Shown: positions 48,638 to 62,868, counted from the first letter of the stretch. The stretch: DNA of 64,000 nucleotides from Patagioenas fasciata (GCF_037038585.1 NC_092521.1:53948398-54012397); one strand, 5' to 3'. Numbers and translations: made by a program. Notes: generated by a model not told the origin, from the sequence alone.

Positions 48638-51600
48638 TAATATAAAGTGGCCTGGTTGTTTTGACTCTGAGCTTTTCATAAATATTTAGAACTGGATGGA
48701 GAGAGATGCTGGTGTGTGACTTCTGATAAGGATATACAGCAGTCAAATGATGTTGGAGAAACATGTGGGAGCACACCCATCAGCTGCAATCCCCATCCCT
48801 TGCCCTGCATGGACTGGTATCACCTTCTCTCTGCTCAGAGCCTTTATCAGCTTCCCTGCTTGCTCCACCTCTACACAAGGTTCCCATCCAGCCCAGCAGC
48901 ACTTGCTTTCTGGAAAGTGGGAAAGGAAGGGAAAGAAGCAGGATCTGGGGATTCCTGCAGATGAAAGGATGGAAAGGGAGATATAGGTAGAGACGAGGCC
49001 CCGTGTTGCCTTCAGTCATTCAGAATAAAGTCACAGACTCTTCTGAACATTGACAAAAGTAATCAACAATGTGCTAAAAATCAGTTTTTCTGTAGTTTAC
49101 ATGTTGATGTAATTTCCACCAGTTTCCAGTTAATGCATAACCATTTTTCTTCAGGTAAAAATAGAAACATCGTGCTTTGAGATATTCTCCAAGATTCATT
49201 GCTCTATTCAGTGTACATTCTTTATCTGCACTGCTTTATTAAGCAGTCTCATTAACAAAAAAAGAGTCTTTTCAGCAAATTTGGGAGGCTTTCCAAAGTA
49301 ACTCATACAATCTTTACCAATGTGTTCGAGTGGTAAAAAAAAGAATTATGTGCACATCTTGATTTGTATTTGGCTACGGCATTTTCCAGTGAATTTTTCA
49401 TTCCTTCTGACTGATTCAGCATACCACAAAGTACAATACACCATGGAAAATACAAGTTGAGGGTTCAGAATTGCCTGACAGCCAATCCAGAGCTGCCAAG
49501 AAAAATCTAAATGGTGAGAAGTACATTTGCTCATGAAATTTTTGTGATTTTAGTAACTTCAACATTAGCAGTACCACAAAGAAGGATGTTCTGAATTTGA
49601 ACATAAGGGATAAATTAAACCAATGGGCTTGTAACAGTTTATAACTGTATGAGAATCAGATACAGTACTTTTACAGTGACAAAGTTCCTCCTCACTCTGT
49701 CAAACATTATCTTCACCGCATAAGTATTTTTTTCAATCAAAAAAATAATTAGAAGTTGTGTGTTCTTTAGCTTTAAAAGTTCAATGTGTGGCTCTACATT
49801 ATTTCAGTCCAGTCCTGTCAATACTATTAAGCACAATGTTCAGAACATTTTCTCATTAATCGCAGGGTAACTGATACCATTCAGGACTAAAATGATAATG
49901 GATACATTAGAGGGTTTATGTGTTCATATTTTGTAGCTCAACCATTGCCTCCTACATACATTAAAACATATTTAAAGGAAAACCTAATTTCTCATGAAAA
50001 TAGGTACTACATGTTTGCTTAGGCCCTGAAGGTTTTGAAAAAAAATGTAACGGGTGGAGTGATGACATTTATTTAAAAGGGTGCATTAATTATAGAAGGG
50101 AGAAAGTAACAGCTGGAGTTCACTTAAAACTAAGCAAAAACAAAGCTTCAAAGGCATGTTGCATGACTCAGAACTCCTGTTTGGTTTATTTGTTCACTCT
50201 CTAGAAGTATCTTCTTCCCTTCATTGATTATGTCAGGAGCTTAAAGAGCTTACACTTGCAAGGTATGTAGTTGCATTAGGTGCCTTCCAGGATATAGTAT
50301 TATCCAGTTCCTTATGTTGTTGCCTTAATTCAACCAAAATGGCTGAATTTGTCTTTTGAAGTTTTTCAGAGAGAGAAAGTCCTATAAATACTGTGAGTTC
50401 CCTAATGACAATCATGCTGGTTGAAAAGATAGCTTCTTTAGAATGATCTAAAATAAAAACAAGTACATACTCTTCCACAATTGTCACATGGATTCAGGCA
50501 ACATTAGAAGTTGCACTGAAAGCTATAGAATAAAGTTTGGCCCCTTACGTTTCAGCATTTTGGTCTTGCGTGTTGAATATTTACTAGTGCTTTTTCTTTA
50601 GAAAATCTGATTTGTGCTTCTGGAGCCACAAATCTTTTAACACTCTCCAGTTTACATCCCCTGTGGGTTTTACTTGGTTTGCTTCTTTGCTTGTTGAATG
50701 ATTTAAGCCTCACCAGAGCTCTCGAACCTGTGCATTTCCTGCAGCTTTAACTGGATCCTGTGGTGTTATAGTGCGAGTTGCTGGCAAAGCCTCGTCAGTT
50801 TTACTGTGAGAGAAGATTCTGGATTAGTCTGCACATTATCTTCCTCCTCCCAGCCTTCTTGGCATTTCCAGTTGTACACACATACGTGCATCGTGGCCTG
50901 ACATATTCCAGTTGGCTTGAGATGATGCCATCCCCAGGGAGAGCTTATAAGTCCTTTGTTTACCTTAGAAGTGACACTGCCAGCGCAGTAGGAATCGAGA
51001 GTAAAATACAGCTTTTCCACCGCCTTTTGTGAGACCTTCCTCACTATTGCAGATAGCTCTCTGAGGAGGGACCCAGTGATTGCACTGAACAGCACTAAAC
51101 TTCATGAAATACTAGAGTTTAGACAGGGTCTGGTGCATTTGTCTTCGCCTCTTTTTATTCACATCACTTTGTTTCATGTCTGCTTACTACCTGGGGTAAG
51201 ACACTGGGTAGCTGCTTGCTCCAAACTGCAGAACAAAATGTGTCTGCCTTGCATTCACTGAGTGGTTTAACCAGGTTATTAATCCCAAGGACTAGTAATT
51301 TTATAGTAGTATATCCAGGGCTGTCATACATCTTGATTTCAAATTCAATCCAGGTGGCATTTCAAGAGTTTGCCTCAGATTTCAGGGTGCTTATCTACCT
51401 AGAGATCTCTCTGGGTAAGTTCCAGACAGCTGGAATTTTTGGAGACATCTACTCAACCTGAGTGAATAAATTGTATGATACATGCACAGTGAGCCCAGCG
51501 CTCCTGGAGGCCTTCATCAGTGCTGAGGTATATGTACAGTGAACGCTCCAACGCTCAGACACAAATTATTTGTACTGTACATGGACAATAGATCAAACAT

Positions 51601-53193
51601 TTCCTGGAAGCATGGGATTTACTAAGCAAGCACCATCTCAGCAGAAGAATTTCTCACTTCTGACAATAAAAATATGCTGGAAATGTTTAAGGTGTTCAAA
51701 CTGGCTGCTCACAACCAGCTTTTGCCTGCTGTGGGCCATGTCCAGATGCTTCTTTTCTTGCACATAGCCATTGAAAATTACATCTAACACACTCTGTCAT
51801 GACCTGCTCATGTCCTTAAGTCTTCAGCATTCAAAGCTAGCTTATTATACTTCCTCTTAATGTATATGAAAAGAATTCTTTTCCAATTCATTTGAAAAAA
51901 AATGGTTGATAGAACGTACTCTTGTTAGTGTTAATAATTTGGGAATCCCTGCTGCCCTTCAGGAACAGCTTTGTCAGGAGAATGAAGACAAAATAGAGAC
52001 CCTTTCAGATTTTGACAGGCACATTGAAGCCACATAGTGCACTGTCTCTGTCATATCGGGCCGGTGCTGAAGTGATGTGATTGCCAGTGTGGAAGAGAGG
52101 TCTGGGTTGTGTCCCCAAAGGTCATTGTTGCCAGCAGGCAATACCTAGAGAACATATTCCTTGCACTCCCCTAGCTCAAAGGGTCTGATTGTGAGAGCCT
52201 TCACACTGAAACCCACAAACAGAGAGAGATTATTCTGCAATCTCCACGCTCAGCCATAAAGTGGTCACAATGTGGCCCTTGTTACAGACTGGGGACTTCC
52301 ACACCACACATGAAAACGTTACATAAGAGAGAGCTGAAGAACCCAAGGTGAAATGCATTTTTAAATAATGGCAGGTAACATTGGCATGCAAACCCTACAG
52401 CTGAATCTCCTTACTCCTGTTAGTACCTTGATGAATTGCAGATGAGTTATAAATAAATAAATGAAACTCTTTTAATTCCTTTAAAACCTTTTCTCTTTAA
52501 AGTCTCTAAATCTTAAGACTCATTGAACAAATCCTTCTGGTCCAAAAATATTTGTGGAGGCAGAAAACCATCTTTAGAAGTAAAATTAGTAGTCAATGGA
52601 ATCATATTTTGTAGAATACAAAAACATGCAAAGTACTGAATTCCTGTGTTTTCAAGTGTGGCCAATCTAGTAATGTGATAACTTAGCTCATTTTCAAACC
52701 CAGCTTTGTAACAAAAAACAATGAGATTCATATAATTTGGGCACTCTGCTTGGCAACAGGATTAGAAAATTATAAAGAAAATAAAAACCTTTTCTGCTTC
52801 TCACTCAAATACTCTGTTACAAGGGAGGCCAGATGACAACTCCATGGAATCAATCAGCATGATAGGTGAAATATTTGCTATGCTAGATGTTAGAGAAAGA
52901 AAAGTGAAACTTCAGGATCCACTGCCTACAACTTACCTGACATCTGCAAGATGATCAGAAACAGAAGTGTACAGAGTTGGGAGGATATTGTTTGAGATAT
53001 ATCCCTCTGTAGCAGAAGCCACCAAGCATGGAGAGAAGGAGTTATGCAAACAGTGCTGGAACAGGGTCACCAGGAAGGAACCAGAAGATGAGGGTATTCA
53101 GGCAAGAGTGAACGATGTCATGAACTGTGCACGAATACATTATTTCAAATTGCTGGGCTCTTCCTCTGCATGGAATTTGTACACATTTTAATT

Positions 53194-53209
53194 AAAAAAA
53201 AAAAAAAAA
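53194..53209 (+). repeat. A16 homopolymer
   Basis: Uninterrupted A-run with no recognisable retrogene body upstream. Confidence 0.85.
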
Positions 53210-54294
53210 GATAAATATTGGTACATGACTGACTCCTAACAACTCAGACCAGAGAAAAATAAAGTTCTTAATAAAGAGGAATGAATTTTGTCTCCCTGTC
53301 AATGCAAGCAGCCATCCTGTTTATTATATTTGGGAAGAGATGAGCAGGAAGAGAGTAATTATTTTTTACCAGAAGTTGGTGAATTGTGATGACAAACTAA
53401 AGAACAGAAAGATCTGGAAACAGTAAACAACACTGTACATTGCCACTGTTGTGGTATTTGGGCACTACTGACTTCATTGGATTGAGTGGCTATACTGATA
53501 GAATTATTGCAAGATGAAAAGGTGGATCTTAGGGCTAAAATGACCAGCAGAATTTGCTTCCTTCATCTTCCCCATTCCTATAAATGTGACTAATTGTAGT
53601 AAAGCAGGTTCAGGACCCATGGATTGAAATGAAGCATAATGGCCCACAAGAGGAAGATGTCCTGTCTCTCCGTATAAACAAGGATTAAATGCTGGTTTTA
53701 ACTACAACATGGCTTTATTGCAACAATTTGTTTTATTGATTCTTTACCACCCATTACTCAATTAAACTGAAAACACAAGCCTGGCTTTTTTATTACTCAG
53801 CCTGTGAGCAATCATTAGGTGTCACTGAATCAGTTCTTTGTGTGGTTTGACAAATCTTCACTTTGGGGATTAGAAAAAAAATGCTTTCTGGATTTGGCTT
53901 GGCTATACTGAAATTGATGTGTGCTGTCAGATCCTGCACAGCACACTTGTGCATGATATATGCAACATGAAATATAGGTTCAGTAGGCCTCCTTTGCTAT
54001 TGCATTTCATAAGTGTTATCAACACACACCAGGGCAAAACCAGTCACACACTGTTGAATCAGCCTCCTTGTGCCCATGGAAATACCCTGCTCCTTTGCAA
54101 AAATCTTTCCACAGAAAGCTTTCTACATGATATCATCATATTTCTCACTGGTACTCTTTAACCCTTTCTCCTGTGACCAATATCCAGTAATAGAAGAATA
54201 GAGGAATCCTTTGATAACAATAGCATTGGCCCTTATAGTATACTTTTCCCTTCTTTCTTTTTCTTTCAATTTTCAAGGTTTCTGTCTGAGTGGC

Positions 54295-54312
54295 TTTTTT
54301 TTTTTTTTTTTT
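54295..54312 (+). repeat. T18 homopolymer
   Basis: Uninterrupted T-run. No retrogene body was recognised on the adjacent minus strand. Confidence 0.85.
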
Positions 54313-55559
54313 ATTTCATCCTAAAATAATTTCAGCTCATTCAGTACAGTCACCATAATTTTCGCTTAGTACTTTAAGATTCATTCTCCTCTCCCAGCAT
54401 TTTTCACTTAGGAAGCCAGGATCTGAGATTCCTCCTGTGTTTAATTTAGTCAGCATTTCAGATTAGCTCACCACTGCCTTTGTGCGTGAGGGGGGAAAAT
54501 GAAACTGAGCATGAACTTCATGATTATTATTTACTTAACAAGATGGGTTTTCAACTTCTCTGTAAGAACAACAGATTCCGCTTAGTGAAAACATTTTATT
54601 CTTATAAACTTCTCTACAGACACTGAGAATAAGAGCAAACAAGCCAGAAAGCCTTGTGGGTGAAAAAGGTATCAGGAACATAGGTTTTCTGCTATAAGTG
54701 TTCCCAGGTGACCGGCAACCTGGGCTTGCTGAGCTATTTCTGAGACAGGCAGGCAGCTTGTTGAGTCAGTGCTCATTCAGTGTCCTTCAAGAATGAATTA
54801 AAAGCAGTGAAGAATATGCTTTGCTTCCTCAGTAGGATTTTTTTTCCTGAAACTGTTTTGAGCAGCTTTGGCTGGAGGAAACAGGGACAACTTCCATTAT
54901 CACATAAAAGCAAGACCACTTCCTCCAAGACAAAAGCCACAGGTATATGGGTCGAAACAGAGGTCTTTTCAAACACATCAGCTTTTAATAGGCAGATTTG
55001 AAATAATTGCAGAACGTTTATACCAGACCACCAGGAAACAAGCTTCAGCTATTTATCAATAAGGATAAAGCACCTCCGCCTAACCTTTCTTGTTACAGGA
55101 ATTTTACACAGCTTGATTTAATCCAGGTTGAGATAACAAACCTCAGATATGAGGTTCTCAGGAGACTTTGTCCAGCTGATTTTCCAAATAAGCTCTGTAC
55201 TTTTAATATTTTTGTAAATGCACATTAATTACCCGGGAACCTTATATGTATTTGGTAAAGCTTGTTGTCACAGCAGTTGTTGCCATGCTACGTAGTCTGT
55301 TTTGCATTTAGCTTTTTAGTACGGTAATATTACAAAATAACATACTGTGAGGAGAAAAGAAACAACCCATCAAGCCTCTTTCTTCCTAATATGGTGAAAT
55401 AAAAAGCCTTGGTTTGAGCTAGCTGAAGTGCTGATGGAGTCAAAGCCCAAAGATCAGTCTGGTGTGTGTGAAGAGCACAAGGGTCATGGTCAAGATTCAC
55501 ACTGGGAGGGCAGGAAATATTTAAATTCCCTGACCATGACTAAATGATGGGAGCCAGTG

Positions 55560-55890
55560 ATGCTATCGGGGAAAAAGCCCTCTTTTCATCCTGGCACGTG
55601 TTTGATCCCAGACCGGCAAGAACATTCCTTCCTAGGATTGCTGGTGCGGGAGCTCTGGGCTGTGCTGTACAACCGATGCAGGGAATTATTTTCCACAAAG
55701 TTTCATACTAAGCAGGGATATGAATTGCAGAGTAGGCAGCGCTGTGTGGGGCTCAAACAGAGCTGAAGGGCCAGGAAGGGACAGGCTGTGGAGGGAGGAT
55801 GGGCACCCGCTGCACGCCTGACACTGGGCCTTGGCCTCGCTCGCTGCTTGTACAGCGCCTGGTGAATAGGGGCCCCAAATACCGTCAGAG
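55560..55890. promoter_or_regulatory. Candidate CpG-bearing element 2.2 kb before exon 2
   Basis: Roughly a dozen CpGs in 330 bp (for example 'gaccggcaag', 'gtgcgggagc', 'ctcgctcgctgc', 'acagcgcctgg') in an otherwise CpG-poor intron. Position just upstream of exon 2 makes an alternative ARHGAP28 promoter conceivable, but nothing in the sequence proves transcription. Confidence 0.28.
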
Positions 55891-58054
55891 TGCCAGGAAG
55901 TTTTGCCTTTTTCCTTATTTGTGTTCACTATCACCTTTTAAACAAAAGAGCACAGCTTTTCACAGCAGTAAGCACTTGGCTGTTGGGAGCTGTTTCCCCC
56001 ATCCCCATCAGCTCCCAGCTGAAGAGACCGGGGTTTCTGGCTGCTGCTCAGGGGTTCTGCTGGTTAAAAACTCTCCTTGGGGACACTTGGTTCAGTATAA
56101 ACTCATGATATTTAATTCCTGTGAGACTTTTTTTTCCTTGCTGATGCAGGGAAGAGGGATAGGTGAATCCATAAAAAACACAGAGGTCACATCTTGTAGA
56201 TTTGTAATTACAGTAATTATGATTTATCATGTACCCCAGTCATCGGAGGCTTTTCAAACAAAAGCTGACTGAATAGCTCGCATCTCCCCAGAGGCAGAGC
56301 TACGTAGAAAGCACACAAATAGCTTTAACCGTACGTATGTCATAAATTCTTCTCAGATTTGATGACTGTGGCTTGTTCTAATTAAAATATAATAAGTTTC
56401 AGTGCTATGTTTAAAAGCAAACAATCATTTACTGTTTAGGAGGGGGGAAAAGGACTGGAACACTGAAGATAGCACTTCTTTTCCTGGATAACATTGTCTC
56501 CACAGCACCGTAGTACATTTTCTTCTGCTGAAATATTGTCACCCTCCTGAAAACTTTGCTCCCCAGCAGCTGACCAAGAACACATGGGCAGTTTTGGCAG
56601 CTGAATCCACCGTATTATACCTCCCTGTGCTCGGAAAGGGGCAAAGGCCTGAGCTTTGCCTTTTTTTAAAGCGTCGATAATGTCTGCAGCTGGATTTGTT
56701 GTGCTCCATTGTTTCCAGCACAGTTCCCCAACCTGGGGCACAGACGTAACCCAGCAGGGGTTGCCTGGGACCACCCAGACGGAGTGAGGAGGCTCCAGGA
56801 GCCTTCAGGAAGCAGCCAGCCCTTTGCTGATGAAGGGGGATGCAGCAAGGGCAAGTGCAAAGGAGGAAAAACATGTCCAGTCGGCTTTATTAAATAATAT
56901 ATTGTTTATGCATCCATCATGAAAACTTTGACAAGGAGGGAAAGACTGAAAAGGAAGTATCTTTTTTTCAGTGGAGTAAAAGTGATGCCTGTCGTTTTAA
57001 AACAAAGGCCTGTTGGCAGAATGATTCCATAAAGAAAAGGAAGAGAAAGGGAAACTGCATTTGAATTAAGATAAGTGAGGGCCAGAAAACTTTCTGATAG
57101 AATTTTCCATTAAGTCCTGTAGTCTAGCTCTCTTCCATAATTGTCTTACCTCATGATTGCTTTGTACAAATATTGTTGTGGATATTATTACCACTTACTG
57201 TAACTACTGTAATTAGACTTACAAAAGCTGCCTAGAGTATTGCAGCCATAACGATGCAAAAAAGCAAAGTCAGACAGGACTTTTGCAGTGGGTATTTTAT
57301 AAGATTTTGAATGAACTTGCATAACGGTCTTCAGCTGCAAGAACTTACAGTAGGGAATGACAAGAACAAAGGAGTAAGGAACAAACTTTGTTTTGATTCC
57401 ATCACTGTATTGAATCACAACTTTATTTTTTGTTAGTGAATCATAATTTTTTTGAACTTGTGATCAAAACCTTCTGTTTGGCCTAAAACATACCATTTCA
57501 TTTCAAAGACAAATTTTGTTAAGATTTCACTTACTTTAATTTCATTGAAGAAAACAAATGGATTGTTTTTAAAAGGATTTTCAAATAAAAGCCAATTGTT
57601 CTTCTGAATTAAAATATTTCAAGATTTTAATTCTCTTCTGGAGCTAAGATGAATTTGTAAAATATTTCAGGGTTCCTAAGTCTGATTATTTTTCTCCAAA
57701 GTAGTTTTAATGGAAATATGTCAACCATTAAGCAAAACAGGAAGAGACAGAAAGAGAAATTGTGGCACAAATAAGTTAAAATACTTTTCTATTGTCTAAA
57801 TAGATGTGTATCAATGTTAGAATAGAAGTTGCACCTCCGGAGCCCTACTCTAGGTTGTAAAACACTGAGGGGCATTGAAGAGATAAATTATTAGCTGCAA
57901 AATGAATTTCCATCCATAACTGTTACAAGCAACAGAGATCATAAAGACCACCAGAACTATGTACTTTGCCCTAGTTGCATGCCTTGTCTGCATGGTAAAA
58001 GTTTAAATGATAGAAAGAGAGAGTATTTTTATTTTCATCTCTGTCTTTTTTCAG

Positions 58055-58257
58055 AAAGTCTCTCCCTCGTTGTCGAAGAATTAACAGAATGCTTTCCAAT
58101 GAGTCAACACCTCCTCCTGCATTTAGTCGCTCCAACTCACAGGCATCCATGGACAGTACCTCCATGGAGGACTTCTGGTGCGAAGTGGAGAGCATCAAGG
58201 AGAGCAGGGAAGATGGATCTGAAGAAGCAACACTCTTGGAGTTCAAACCTGCTGATG
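58055..58257 (+). CDS. ARHGAP28: ARHGAP28 coding exon 2
   Basis: Bounded by acceptor ttttttcag| and donor |GTGAGC. One base completes the Arg codon from exon 1, then 67 codons follow, and one base begins a Glu codon finished by exon 3. The protein starts KSLPRCRRINRMLSNES, continues with a Ser-rich FSRSNSQASMDS and then SMEDFWCEVESIK. The Arg/Ser-rich stretch followed by SMED(F/Y)W is characteristic of the ARHGAP18/28 N-terminal region. Basic-residue-directed serines (RSNS) suggest phosphorylation sites, which is inference. Met at 58089 has A at -3 and could start a shorter isoform if an alternative promoter exists. No stop codon or frame disruption. Confidence 0.95.
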
Positions 58258-58811
58258 GTGAGCACACAAACACCACTTCTTCACACCTTGACTTTGCCTT
58301 GTCTCTTTAGTGATGCCCTGATCTCCCTCCTCGTGTCATCCAGTATGAACAAAAGTGCTAGGCAGGGTCTATGATCACTGTAGCTACACTTCTGAACATC
58401 ACAGTCAATAAATGAGACGTCACTGGGAAGAAATAATAATTCAGTCTGGTGTACGCACTAGGACTGGTAATTGACTTCTGAAGTAAGGTTTTTTGCATTG
58501 ATTTTATTTGCGCTTCAGGAGCACAGATGTGGTATAATAAAGAAAAGAGAGTCTATAAATGAAAACTTCATCTCCAGCATGAAATAAACTAAATTAAAAT
58601 ATACAAAAGGACCGAGAAGTTAATTTAGTATACTGGCATTTTCAATTTCCTGGCTTTTGGTAGGATATAATGCAGAAGTTATGAAAGTCTTGAAGCAGTT
58701 TTTAGTTAGATATCATTTGACACTGTCAGAAATTTAGTAACTGCCTGTTTCTCTGAGATTGACCCATTTAGATATAATTCAAGGACAGATTACAGATAAG
58801 TTTGAATACAT

Positions 58812-58845
58812 AGATGTCTACATCATTCAGATGTCTACATCATTA
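58812..58845 (+). repeat. 17-bp tandem duplication
   Basis: agatgtctacatcattc (58812-58828) is followed immediately by agatgtctacatcatta (58829-58845). The two copies differ only in the last base. Confidence 0.95.
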
Positions 58846-61800
58846 TGCTGAACGTGTCACTACCTCCTTCTGTTACCTTAATGTTTTCTCCTCTCCTTTT
58901 TTGTAATGTATTTGGAAAAGCACGGCATAGTCTGCACCAGCTTGTTGCAATGCAGCTTTGTGTTAGGTGGTTTGATAACATCTAGAACAGCAGTTCTCAT
59001 TTTTCTTTTCCACTTATGACCCCATTTACAAACGCATTATATTGTGAAACACAAAATACCAGGTGTTACTATAGGATGAAACCAAATTTATTTTGAAGTC
59101 ATGAATCACTGGTAACTGCTACAACCCTTTTGTGGATCATGGCCACTCGTTTGGTAACTACTGATCTAGAGGTAGAATTTGAAACACTGCTGTGTTCTTT
59201 CCATACAATGATTAACATGACTGATGATGTATTTTTCTTACCCTGACGTGCAACGGGATGTCATTAATTCTGCTACCAGGAAAAAGGGTGAAAAGGGGGA
59301 AAGGGTGCTACTTTATTAAGCAACCCAATATGTAACCAGTCATGATAAGTATCTCACACAGCGGTATCTAGCTCTGACCGTGTACCATTTCCACGGGAAT
59401 ACTTCCCTCTCACTGGTTCCAGATAGGGCTTTCCTGGAAGCAAAAGGAGAAGACCTCCATTCACCAGAAGTCTCAGTCTGCTATGATAGTTATGATCTGG
59501 CAGCTTAAATCCAGATTGTACTTCTTTGTCCTGGCTTGTGGTCTCGTATATAAATAGATGAAGGTTTAGCATTGGAACTTTACAGTTGTCCTTATGGGAA
59601 GGCAGAAAATATATCTACCTCAATCATTTTAACCCTATTGGGAAAATTCCTGTCTGATCATGCTCTCTAGTTTGGAGAGCCCAGAAAGAGACTGTGAACC
59701 TCTCAGTGTCTCCTTCATGCAGTTATCAGCATGAACTAGGTGTTCCTGACTTGTCTGCACAGTCAAGAGAACGTCATAAATCTATGAGTTCCTAAGTCAG
59801 GTAAGTTAGTAGGACAAGGTAATATAGGAGTCAATTTGCCATGTTCTCAGAAATTTTTCCATCAGGTTCATCACTTCTGAGCTAAATCTTCAGAACTGTG
59901 CAAACTCTGCTGCATTCCCATGTTACTCTTTGTCTAATTACACCTCATTACATTGCATTGATTTTTTTCTCCCCTGTCCTGAATTAAAAATGAGACTGCA
60001 AGGTAAAATGTAATACATCTCTACACTTCATTTACCTTCACACTGTTGTTTTAAACACATATATATTGCATACACTCACACACAACTAGGCAGTGCTTGT
60101 CCTAGTTATTAACTTCAGGAATATATCTAGCCTGGGATTATGAATCTTGGAAATAACAGTGTGTTCTATTAAACACCTAATTGGATTATATTCTTTGCCA
60201 AGAATCAAAACACTTAAAATTAATGTGGAAGTCCTCAAGGCAAAATAAAAACAAATATTCATCACAGTTTTGAGATGTCTGAGAGGAAGAGATGCAGAAT
60301 CCTTAAGAAGGAAGCCAAAGCCAAGCACCAGTGACATTGTTGAAACCACAATGCTGGTATTTGCCAAACCACGTGTACAAGGGGAAGACATCAGCACACT
60401 TATTCTGTTGATGTTAGAAACTATGGTCAAGAAACGCCAGAAGATCATAACGAGTGATACAATGCACAAAAATGTAGAGGAAGAAGTAGTCATGGGGTAT
60501 TTATTAATAAGATGGCAGTGATATACAGAATTGCTTTAACACTTCGGGTTACAAGACTGGGGGGCTGTGAGTTATTTGAGGTTATATCTGAAATTCGAAG
60601 AAAGGCACACCTTTTTCCTAGCAATTTCTATGAGAAAAAAAGAGAATTATCAACCAGAGGGAACCCTCTCGATTATCTGTTTTTCTTTTGGTGGAGCAGA
60701 ATCAGATACTGTATCAAGACTTTGCCATAGAAGTAGCTACCACTATAAAAATAGTGTTTTGTAAAATGAAATGTTTTTCTTTTAACCCTTATTTAAACCT
60801 ACATATCATAAATTTTTGAGGGTTTTTTTAATGCAGAATTTCCTTCTCGTTGATAGTTTTACTCCTCTGCTTGTTGTCATTATTTCTGAGTCTATTGTTT
60901 GTGAGTGGTTGGAACAGGAAACGAGCAAAAGCCAGAGAAAACAAGTCACAGGGGTGGTTGGTAAGGAGGCACAATTTCATGTCTGCTTTACTATTTTTCA
61001 CAGCATCATGAAAGCCAAATTTGATTAAAAACTAAATTATTGGAAGTCATACATCAGCACAAAAACCAAAATGAATGTAATTAAGAAACTGGAACATGAA
61101 TGGATGTGGCTAGACCAGTGGCACAAGGAAATGACAAGAGACCTTGTTAGAAAGAAGAGTGAGGATGACAAAAGAACCATCAGTTCCAGGAGGTAAAGGA
61201 ACAGCCTGACATCCTATCTGTCAATACAGAAAGGATCAGAGGGGCGACAAGTTGTTTCCCAGGATACATGTCTGGTCACATTACATCTAACACAGAGCAA
61301 TGGTTTTAGAAGCAGGTATTTTTTGTAGAGCTTTGTAAAGAGATCAGGCAGTTAACAACAAAGTCAGTGAAGGCACATATGTAAGATACTTTCACTTTTC
61401 CCTATGGTCCAGCCCTGTAATTTTCTCTTTTTGTGTCTCTAACTGCCAAAGTGCAGCAAACTGGTATCTATCAATCTGCCTGCATTCTGGTGTCAAAAAG
61501 AGGCAATAAAGGGAGAGTGGAAATACCAGCTCATGATTAAGGCCAGTGCTGGGACAAGAACAATCGGTGTATTGACTAGCTGTCTTACAGAACACACTAC
61601 AAATTATTCTATTTCCTGTTTGACATATTTATTTGTAATACCTTTTCTTCAGTCAAAGCTGGAATGCAATTATTGTCATGTCTCAAGAACTAGGATTGTT
61701 CGCAGAACTAAAATGAAGGCCCTCGAAACCTCCTATGTTAAGAGAGATTTTAGCAGACTGTGACTGTCCATTTCAAAAAGCAGACAAATGTAAAGGCAAT

Positions 61801-61984
61801 GACAGCAAAATTCAAAATTACTAAATGGTTTAGGGAGGGTAGATTGGGAGTTTTTGCCTGTCCTACAGTGACAGGGAATATTCATTCAATGTAACAGGTA
61901 ACAAGCTGAAACCCTGTATTGGCTTTGCGTGGCAACGTTTTTGTAGGGGGAGGTTGTAGGGCTGTGAGAAGATGCCAGGTGCTT

Positions 61985-62125
61985 TCCCCATGTCGATAGT
62001 GAGAGGAAAGAAAATACTTTTTCACACAATGCATAATCTCATTATGGAACCAGCTGGGGTGTTGAACCAGTTGAGAAGCAGGTGTTGAACAGGGTTCAAG
62101 AAGATATCAGTCACTAAACAAGGTA
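61985..62125 (+). mobile_element. Ancient CR1/L3-like LINE relic, sense
   Basis: The words 'aaatactttttcacacaatgcataatctcattatggaacc' and 'acagggttcaagaagatatca' match, in order, the end of ORF2 in old amniote CR1/L3-type elements ('..tactttttcacacaacgcata..ctgtggaactc..gggttcaaaaaagaatta'). They correspond to the protein motif FF-x-QR-x-V..LWN..F. It is strongly decayed, with no open frame. Family level is likely, subfamily unknown. Confidence 0.55.
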
Positions 62126-62868
62126 TCAAGAAATGCTGAGGTCTAGAGTGCCAGCTAGTCTTCAATTATTAGAAATCAGGACGATAGCTAGCATGCAAGG
62201 AGCTATTTCTGCATCTTCCACCCCTACTTGACCTCTTTGATGCCTACCCTACATGACCCTTGCTCTTTAGTGAGCAGCTCTGGCTCTTAATCATCTCTTT
62301 CAAAACAGGTTATTTGACTAGGTGGACATCACACTTCTCTCAGTGAGGCTTCTTCACCAAATGCCTGACTACCAGCTGACTCTGGCATCTTAAATCTCAT
62401 CTTTAGTGTGCAAACACACTATTCTGTTGTATACACCACTTCACTATTTTTGCTTATTTTAATTGGAATGCCAACTTAATTTTCACCTGTCAAATGGCTT
62501 AATCCGGTACAACGTGGTGTAAATCGCAACTGAGGACATTTGTGCTCTTGAATGAGGGGTTAGTTCTTAGAAACCTTGCTGTGTCAGGCTAGGCAATCTA
62601 CTGCCTTCTTCACACGAGTGTGTTAATGCATGGGTTAAAAATGCCTCTTCTGTTCTTCTCCTAAGCCTCTCCCGTGCAGAGACTACCAAACTGAAAGTTG
62701 ACAGTATGTTGACAAAACTAACTTAACTTACACTTGTGGCCTAAGAAAGATTGGAAGTGGAGACTTCTTGAGGTAAAGGCCAAGGCAGCGATCCACCATG
62801 TCACCTCCCTTTCTTAGCCCCCTCTCTCTCCCATGCCAGGCCTGGTAACATGCTTTCTTCCTTCACAG

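Larger units (their letters stand above)
41322..58054 (+). other. ARHGAP28: ARHGAP28 intron 1, distal part
   Basis: No exon recognised before the acceptor ctgtcttttttcag at 58054. Holds a long polypyrimidine tract, A/CAAA- and T/G-rich simple repeats, homopolymers at 53194-53209 and 54295-54312, a possible ancient SINE/LINE tail at about 45960-46060, and a CpG-containing segment at 55560-55890. Confidence 0.65.
58258..62868 (+). other. ARHGAP28: ARHGAP28 intron 2
   Basis: A 4.6-kb intron from GTGAGC to cttccttcacag, with a CT-rich tract before the acceptor. It contains a 17-bp tandem duplication near 58812 and an old CR1-like relic around 61985-62125. Opposing open frames at 60086-60521 match nothing I recognise. 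Confidence 0.85.

Noticed and set aside
53194-53209. A16 run as the tail of a processed pseudogene
   Set aside because: No recognisable retrogene sequence immediately upstream.
60086-60521. Overlapping open frames on both strands in intron 2 (135 and 83 codons)
   Set aside because: The plus frame looks moderately protein-like but matches no family I know and has no convincing splice sites. Kept as intronic DNA.
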